Below the pieces are notes generated by a model. It searched no databases, was not told the origin of the DNA, and worked only from the letters and a program-made list of their open reading frames with translations. Source: CAZRDB01 sp964598695 (GTDB lineage: Bacteria; Armatimonadota; Zipacnadia; UBA1398). From it: 10,786 nt of DNA. Positions 6,559 through 10,786 of the stretch are shown here, piece after piece. The DNA lies in NCBI GenBank assembly GCA_964598695.1, contig CAZRDB010000176.1:1-10786 (forward strand), written 5' to 3'. The position numbers were made by a program, and so were the translations under genes. Numbering within the stretch: position 1 is the first letter of the stretch; each line of letters begins with the position of its first letter.

Positions 6559-7612
6559 CCTGCCGGCCGGCGCGAGCCCGGACGCGGCCGCCGGGCCGAA
6601 CGGTCCCGCCCGCGACCGAGCGCTCGTCCGCGCTTGGTGCGTCGGGTTCGTGCTGGTGAACCTCGCCCTGGCTCTCGGCGGTCCCGCGCTCGATGCCCGC
6701 CTGCCCAAGGGGCCTCTCCCTCACCACCCGCGGGTGCTGGGCCGGATCTACACCCGCGACTTCCCGGGGCTGTTCCGGAGCCATGCGCTGGCCCTGCCCA
6801 AGGCGCCGGGCGAGATCCGCGTCGTGGTGACCGGCAACTGCATGGCTGCCGACCCCGAGGCCATGCGTATCCTATCAGACACCGTGCGAGCCGTGCGTCC
6901 CGAGGCGGCGCTGTACGGGATCGCCTGGGAGGCGCTCACCGTGCCCGGCCAGGCGCAGTTCGTGGCCCGCTCGCTCGAGTACGGCCCCGACGTGGCCGTC
7001 TGGCCGATCGCCCTTCGCGACTGCCGCACGACCACCGGCCTCTTCACCCCCACCGTCCCCGCGCTGTCTGTCCGCTACGGCGAGGGGCTTCTCCCGGCGC
7101 TCGCCAACCTGCGCTATCTCAACTGGGAGAACGGGCGCGGGGTGGTCTTCAACCTGATCGCCCAGGCAGTGCCGGCCGAGCGGTACCTGGGAACGCTGCA
7201 GCTCTCGCGGCCCGAACTCCCCGAGCCCCCACCCGTGCCCGAAGCGCCCGCGGCGACTCCCCGTGGACCCGCGATCCGGCCCTGCCCGCCCGCCGAGTAC
7301 CCCCCGACCGTCGCGACCGACGCGCTGGCCGAGGTGCTCCCCCTGCTCGAAGCAGGGCGATGTCGCCTCGTGGTCGTGATCCCGCCGCACGCCTACCGGG
7401 AGCAGACCTACGGTCCCGGCGCCTTCGAGCGCTTCGAGACGCTGGTGGGCGAGTGGTGCGCGCGGCACGGCGTCCCACTGATCGATCTCAGCGACCTCGT
7501 GCCCGAGAGCGCGTTCAGCGACGACGTGCACTACGACCATGGCTGCACCGGGCTGGTCTCGCAGCGGCTCGCCGAGGAACTCGCGCCCGTGCTTCGGGGT
7601 GAGGACCCGTGA
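6539..7612 (+). CDS. Membrane-anchored SGNH-fold protein (DltD/AlgJ-like partner of MBOAT)
   Basis: Probable second acyltransferase of the set, which would take the acyl group from the microprotein and place it on an extracytoplasmic polymer. Of 357 residues, about 1-31 are likely cytoplasmic, a helix lies at 32-50 (AWCVGFVLVNLALALGG), and the rest is outside. A hydrophobic strand leads into TGNCMAAD (98-105), at the place where SGNH proteins have GDS or GSS. The C-terminal block SDDVHYDHGCTG supplies the DxxH pair (Asp328, His331). The nucleophile position is therefore Cys101 instead of serine, which is unusual. A proline-rich insert (about 224-256) separates the two halves. Start ATG 6539 lies inside the microprotein gene and has no clear ribosome site of its own, which suggests coupling. 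Its stop overlaps the MBOAT start by four bases (GTGA). Overall identity to named DltD or AlgJ cannot be judged by eye. Confidence 0.75.
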   Translation: MSTPASSLPAGASPDAAAGPNGPARDRALVRAWCVGFVLVNLALALGGPALDARLPKGPLPHHPRVLGRIYTRDFPGLFRSHALALPKAPGEIRVVVTGNCMAADPEAMRILSDTVRAVRPEAALYGIAWEALTVPGQAQFVARSLEYGPDVAVWPIALRDCRTTTGLFTPTVPALSVRYGEGLLPALANLRYLNWENGRGVVFNLIAQAVPAERYLGTLQLSRPELPEPPPVPEAPAATPRGPAIRPCPPAEYPPTVATDALAEVLPLLEAGRCRLVVVIPPHAYREQTYGPGAFERFETLVGEWCARHGVPLIDLSDLVPESAFSDDVHYDHGCTGLVSQRLAEELAPVLRGEDP

Positions 7613-8865
7613 GCCTCGGCGCCGCCCGGTTCGTGATCGGCACATTGGTGCGGACCTTCGAGGCCGCCCTCAACGCGGTCTACGTCATCGCCGCCGTGCT
7701 CTCCTTCTGGCGCTCGCGCCTGTGGCATCTCGCACTGTACAGCGCGGTCACGGCCCTCGTCATCGCGCGGTGGCTCCACACCGAGCACGAGTCGGCCGTC
7801 GGCGACACGCTGCTGATCCTCCAGATCCTCGCCCCCTTCGCGCTCGCGGCGCTGACCTACGCCGCCCTGTGCGCCGCCGCGCGCTGGCCGGGGCGCAAGC
7901 GCGCCGTGCTCACCGGCGGGATCGTCGTCCTCGTCGGCCTGTGGATGGCGGCGAAGTACCCGGCTCTCCGCGCCCATATCCCCGTGCTCGGGGCCCGCCT
8001 CACGGTCCCGATCCTCGGGCTGTCGTACTGCGTCGTGAAGCTCGTCCACGTGCTCGCGGACGCGATGCGCCCCAAGAGCCCCCGGATCAAGCCCCTCACG
8101 CTCGCCGCCTTCACCCTCTTCCCCACGACCTACGCCTCGGGCCCGATGCATCGGTACGAGGAGTTCTCGGCATCGTTCGACGACCTGCCGCGCGCGCGTG
8201 ACCGGGACTGGGCGACGGTCATCCGACGCGTGACCTGGGGCACGCTCCAGGCCTCCGTGCTGGCGGCGCACCTGGGCGATTGGGTGCTGCGGATCCTCGC
8301 CTCCCCCGGCGGGTGGAGCGCCGGGGCGCTGTGGCTGGCCATGTACGGCTACGCCGGCTACATCTACCTGAGCTTCGCCGGCATGTCCGACCTCGCGATC
8401 GGCATCGGCGCCGCGCTGGGCGTTCGGGTGCCGGAGAACTTCCAGCGGCCGTACCTGCAGCTCGACATCCAGTCGTTCTGGCGCAACTGGCACATGACGT
8501 TCACCCGCTGGCTGCAGGCCTATGTCTTCATGCCGCTGTCCAAGCGGCTCGTCCGCGGCGCGCTGCGCAAGCAGCCGAAGGTGGCGGCCGGCTTGGGGTA
8601 CGTGGTGACCTTCCTCCTCTGCGGCGCCTGGCACGGCGAGGGCGCGAACTTCCTTCTCTGGGGCCTGTGGCATGGTCTCGGGCTCTGGGCCTACACCTCC
8701 CTTCCCCCGAAATGGCGCGCGCCGGTGGGTGGCGGTCGCGTGGGGTGGCGCGGGCTGGCGTGGTGGCTCGCGACGTTCCACTTCGTCTGTTTCGGCTGGA
8801 TCCTCTTCGCCTGCCCGCTCGACGGCGCCCTCGCCGTGGTGCGGGGCATGTTCGGGCTCGGCTAG
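7609..8865 (+). CDS. MBOAT-family membrane-bound O-acyltransferase (DltB/AlgI-like)
   Basis: Moves an acyl group from a cytoplasmic thioester donor across the membrane to an acceptor. The 418 residues are polytopic and carry the full bacterial MBOAT signature: LGLSYCVVKLVHVLAD (136-151), YASGPMHRYEEF (175-186), YIYLSFAGMSDLAIGIG (251-267), VPENFQRPY (274-282), SFWRNWHMTFTRWL (289-302) with His295, and CGAWHGEGANFLLWGLWHG (338-356) with the catalytic His342. The C-terminus ends FGLG with no tyrosine shuttle motif, unlike MBOATs in which that motif is fused. This fits the motif being on the separate microprotein. The start is GTG 7609, overlapping the previous stop by four bases with GGGGTGAGG upstream. 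No carrier protein or ligase like DltC/DltA is adjacent, so the donor may be acetyl-CoA or another acyl thioester (inference). Confidence 0.93.
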   Translation: MSLGAARFVIGTLVRTFEAALNAVYVIAAVLSFWRSRLWHLALYSAVTALVIARWLHTEHESAVGDTLLILQILAPFALAALTYAALCAAARWPGRKRAVLTGGIVVLVGLWMAAKYPALRAHIPVLGARLTVPILGLSYCVVKLVHVLADAMRPKSPRIKPLTLAAFTLFPTTYASGPMHRYEEFSASFDDLPRARDRDWATVIRRVTWGTLQASVLAAHLGDWVLRILASPGGWSAGALWLAMYGYAGYIYLSFAGMSDLAIGIGAALGVRVPENFQRPYLQLDIQSFWRNWHMTFTRWLQAYVFMPLSKRLVRGALRKQPKVAAGLGYVVTFLLCGAWHGEGANFLLWGLWHGLGLWAYTSLPPKWRAPVGGGRVGWRGLAWWLATFHFVCFGWILFACPLDGALAVVRGMFGLG

Positions 8866-8879
8866 CGCCCTCGGGCCTG

Positions 8880-8939
8880 TGGTATCCTGAACCGCGCGAC
8901 GCCCCGTTCGACCGCGAAACGGGGCGACCTCGACGGAGG
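8880..8939 (+). promoter_or_regulatory. Possible extended -10 promoter and leader hairpin before the polymerase gene
   Basis: TGGTATCCT at 8880-8888 fits an extended -10 (TGnTATnnT); no clear -35 was seen. Just downstream, CGCCCCGTT (8900-8908) and AACGGGGCG (8918-8926) form a perfect nine-base stem with a nine-base loop, followed by the ribosome site GGAGG (8935-8939) and ATG 8946. The hairpin could be a leader element or a transcript-end stabiliser for the MBOAT unit. It has no T-run. Position is the only support for either role. Confidence 0.35.
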
Positions 8940-8945
8940 CGCGGC

Positions 8946-10574
8946 ATGGACCGAAGACTGCTGACACCACTCCGGGAGGTGACCCGGGCGGCCCGCGAGG
9001 TCGAGGCGCGATCGGCCGTGCCGATCGGCGCGGGCCTCGCGCTGCTGCTGGTCATTGTCTGGGCCGTCTGCAGTCTTCTCGACGCCCCCCCCCGCATCGT
9101 CCTCGGTCTCGTGATCTTCGTCTGCTGCGGCGTCATCCCGCTCACCCGCTGGGAGTGGGGCGTCCTCGGAATCCCCGGCGCGCTGATGGTGCAGGATGTT
9201 GTCGAGGGCGTCAGCATGGGCGGCCTCACCGTCGTCGGCCCGTACGACGTCTGCGTGCTCTCCACAGCGCTGGGATGGCTCGTGAGCGGCTCGGCGCACG
9301 GCCGCGAGGGCCCGTCCCAGTCGAGGCGGCGCTTCGATCTGACCACCTGGGGCGCGCTGGGCCTTGTCGTCTCTTGGCAGATCGGCAACATGGTCCGCCT
9401 GCGGTACGGCGCCCCGCTCACCATGAACGTCAAGCCCTTCGAGACGCTGCTCGTGTTCTTCCTCACGCGCTCCTTGTGCAGCGACCCGGCGTGGGCGCAT
9501 CGGGCCGTCTGTGCCGCGGCGGTCTATGGCGCCGCCAACGGCCTCCTGGGGTGCATGCAGCACTTCGGGATCAGCGACTTCCGCAACCCGTGGATCGTCC
9601 GGGGCTACGTCCAGCCGCGCGCCTACCTCTACTGGCTGACGGGGATCGGCGGGGCCGAGACGCAGGTCGCGACCGGCACGTTCCGGCACTTCCTCGGCCT
9701 TGCCCTCTACCTCGGCCTCTCGGCGCCGCTCGCCGCCGCGCTGGCCCTCGCGGCCAAGGACCGCGCCCGGAAGGGCTGGTGGGCGGCCGCGGCGGCCGTC
9801 GCGGTCCTCGGCATGCTGCTCACCTACTCCCGTGGCGCCCTCGCCGCCGGCGTGGTCGCCGGCGCGGCGCTGTACTTCGCCTACGCGCGCGTTCGGGGCA
9901 GGTCGGCGCTGATCCCCGTGCTGCTGCTCGTGCTGGGCATGGTGCTCGTGGCCCACAAGACCATGAGCCGCGCGGGCTACGAGCAGACGCTGAGCTACGA
10001 CACGCGGGTCGAGCTGATGAAGGCCCAGATGGCCAGCTTCCCGGCCAACGGGCTCGAGCTGGCGCTCGGCCGCGGCACACAGGCGGTCACCTCCGGGGTC
10101 GGCGGAGGGCCCGTCGGCAACGAGTCGCAGTACATGGGCCAGCTCATCGACCACGGCCTCGTTGGCCTGACCTCGCTCCTCGTCGCCTTGGCGGGGCTGA
10201 TGCTGGGCTTCCGCGAGGCCCGGAGGGGTGCGGCCCTGACCGAGGCGCAGTACGTGCTGATCGCGACGGCCGGCGCGGGCCTGTTCATCGCGGTCAAGGG
10301 CATCACCGACCCAGGGATCAGCGGCTTCGTGGGCCTCGGCGTGTTTGCCATCCTCGCCGGCATCGCGAGCGGCTGCAGCCGCCACCCGAAGCCCGAGAAG
10401 CCCTTCGCGCCGAGTTCCGTCCCAGGGCGGGGCGGAGGGGTCCCGCTGCGGGTCTCGGCGCGTCCCGTGCGCGACGCTCGGCCAGCCGCTCCCCGGACGC
10501 CGGAGGGACCGCCGCCCGCTCCCAGGCTCCCGGCCGGTCGGAGTGGCCCTATGGGCCCGCCACGGCTTCCATGA
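8946..10574 (+). CDS. O-antigen polymerase/ligase-family membrane protein (Wzy/WaaL-like)
   Basis: A polytopic protein of the Wzy/WaaL family, which joins lipid-linked glycan repeats into a polymer or transfers them to an acceptor at the outer face of the membrane. The 542 residues have about ten or more hydrophobic segments and the family landmarks: GTFRHFLGLALYLGLSAP (244-261), LLTYSRGALAAGVVAG (291-306), the periplasmic-loop block RVELMKAQMASFPANGLELA (354-373) with GRGTQ after it, and NESQYMGQLIDHGLVGLTSL (392-411). The ATG at 8946 is preceded by GGAGG with six-base spacing. The last 63 residues (from about 480) are an arginine/proline-rich tail without family features, and they overlap the converging glycosyltransferase gene by 26 bases. 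A frameshift near the end could have created this tail. It stands 80 bases after the MBOAT gene, so its product's glycan is a plausible acylation target. Confidence 0.85.
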   Translation: MDRRLLTPLREVTRAAREVEARSAVPIGAGLALLLVIVWAVCSLLDAPPRIVLGLVIFVCCGVIPLTRWEWGVLGIPGALMVQDVVEGVSMGGLTVVGPYDVCVLSTALGWLVSGSAHGREGPSQSRRRFDLTTWGALGLVVSWQIGNMVRLRYGAPLTMNVKPFETLLVFFLTRSLCSDPAWAHRAVCAAAVYGAANGLLGCMQHFGISDFRNPWIVRGYVQPRAYLYWLTGIGGAETQVATGTFRHFLGLALYLGLSAPLAAALALAAKDRARKGWWAAAAAVAVLGMLLTYSRGALAAGVVAGAALYFAYARVRGRSALIPVLLLVLGMVLVAHKTMSRAGYEQTLSYDTRVELMKAQMASFPANGLELALGRGTQAVTSGVGGGPVGNESQYMGQLIDHGLVGLTSLLVALAGLMLGFREARRGAALTEAQYVLIATAGAGLFIAVKGITDPGISGFVGLGVFAILAGIASGCSRHPKPEKPFAPSSVPGRGGGVPLRVSARPVRDARPAAPRTPEGPPPAPRLPAGRSGPMGPPRLP

Positions 10575-10786
10575 GCAGCTCATAGTGGCGCTCGAGCGAC
10601 CACTCCCGCTCGGCCCTCTCGCGAGCGGCTCGCCCCATCGCCGCACGCCGCGTCGCGTCCCCGAGCAGGTCGCTCAGCCTGCACGCCAGGTCGTCGGCAT
10701 CGCCCACGGCGAAGTGCAGCCCCGTCACGCCGTCCTCTGCTACAGGGGCTGGGATCGCTGGACAGCCTTCTGGAGTCCGCGGGCAA
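10549..10786 (-). CDS. Glycosyltransferase, C-terminal end (GT-B fold, group 1 type; runs off right edge)
   Basis: The last 78 residues of a GT4-like glycosyltransferase, which transfers sugar from a nucleotide-sugar donor. The visible part contains the end of the donor-binding domain: TPEGCPAIP, then VAEDGVTGLHFAVGDADDLA, LSDLLGDATRRAAMGRAARE and REWSLERHYELLMEAV, ending at TAG (10549-10551). The order matches the usual E-(D/N)-G-x-x-G-L, G-D-x-x-x-L-A, M-G-x-x-A-R and (F/W)-S sequence of this family. The catalytic EX7E region lies upstream, and the glutamate in PEGCP may be part of it. The start is outside the window. It converges on the polymerase gene with a 26-base overlap of ends and supports a polysaccharide locus. 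Confidence 0.85.
   Translation of the reverse strand, partial: CPRTPEGCPAIPAPVAEDGVTGLHFAVGDADDLACRLSDLLGDATRRAAMGRAARERAEREWSLERHYELLMEAVAGP

Noticed and set aside
6272..6784. N-terminal extension of resB up to 6784
   Set aside because: The extension is arginine-rich, has no membrane or family features, and lies antisense to the microprotein and SGNH genes; ATG 6271 has a good ribosome site.
8862..10646. 594-codon open frame on the minus strand opposite the polymerase gene
   Set aside because: Same effect: low-complexity charged product, while the plus strand encodes a membrane protein with family motifs.
10580..10786. 68-codon minus-strand frame at the right edge
   Set aside because: A neighbouring frame carries the recognisable glycosyltransferase C-terminus; this one is an arginine-rich shadow.
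1..10786. CRISPR arrays, tRNA or rRNA genes, insertion sequences
   Set aside because: No regularly spaced repeats, tRNA-like cloverleaf, rRNA segment, transposase or long terminal inverted repeats were seen on either strand.

Overview
This is a GC-rich (about 70%) scaffold from a bacterium, almost certainly an uncultivated lineage assembled from short reads. Two 10-base N runs (1283-1292 and 4445-4454) and a piece of Illumina TruSeq adapter beside the second one (4418-4444) show the assembly history. A Tat-exported Gfo/Idh/MocA oxidoreductase, a ResB/CcsA (System II) cytochrome c maturation pair and very high GC suggest a diderm such as a planctomycete- or PVC-like or Armatimonadota-like organism. 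The phylum is inference and no marker gene is present.

Minus-strand block, 1-6271. In transcription order it holds resB (6271-4550), ccsA (4560-3701, broken by the adapter and gap), a DUF2225 zinc-ribbon protein (3576-2647), a degenerate HAD-like protein (2617-1715), a Tat-signal Gfo/Idh/MocA oxidoreductase (1842-546, broken by a gap but probably intact in the cell), and the first half of a D12-class adenine DNA methyltransferase (455 to beyond base 1). resB and ccsA overlap by 11 bases and encode the two halves of the System II haem export and ligation complex. The genes after them look co-directional rather than functionally linked.

Plus-strand block, 6448-10574. A 36-residue membrane microprotein (6448-6558), an SGNH-fold membrane-anchored protein (6539-7612) and an MBOAT acyltransferase (7609-8865) overlap end to start and form one translational unit. 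The microprotein ends in Tyr-x-x-Phe at its extreme C-terminus. That matches the acyl-shuttle motif of DltX in the teichoic acid D-alanylation pathway. The set therefore looks like a three-part O-acylation machine for an extracytoplasmic polymer: MBOAT loads the tyrosine, and the SGNH protein takes the acyl group and passes it to the polymer. No dltA or dltC is present, so the donor is unlikely to be D-alanine on a carrier, at least from this locus. An O-antigen polymerase/ligase-type membrane protein follows (8946-10574). The C-terminal end of a family-1/4 type glycosyltransferase converges on it from the right edge (10786-10549). Together these suggest an envelope or exopolysaccharide locus whose polymer is acylated by the three-gene unit.

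The most interesting part of the window is the microprotein/SGNH/MBOAT unit. It includes a cysteine where the SGNH nucleophilic serine is expected.
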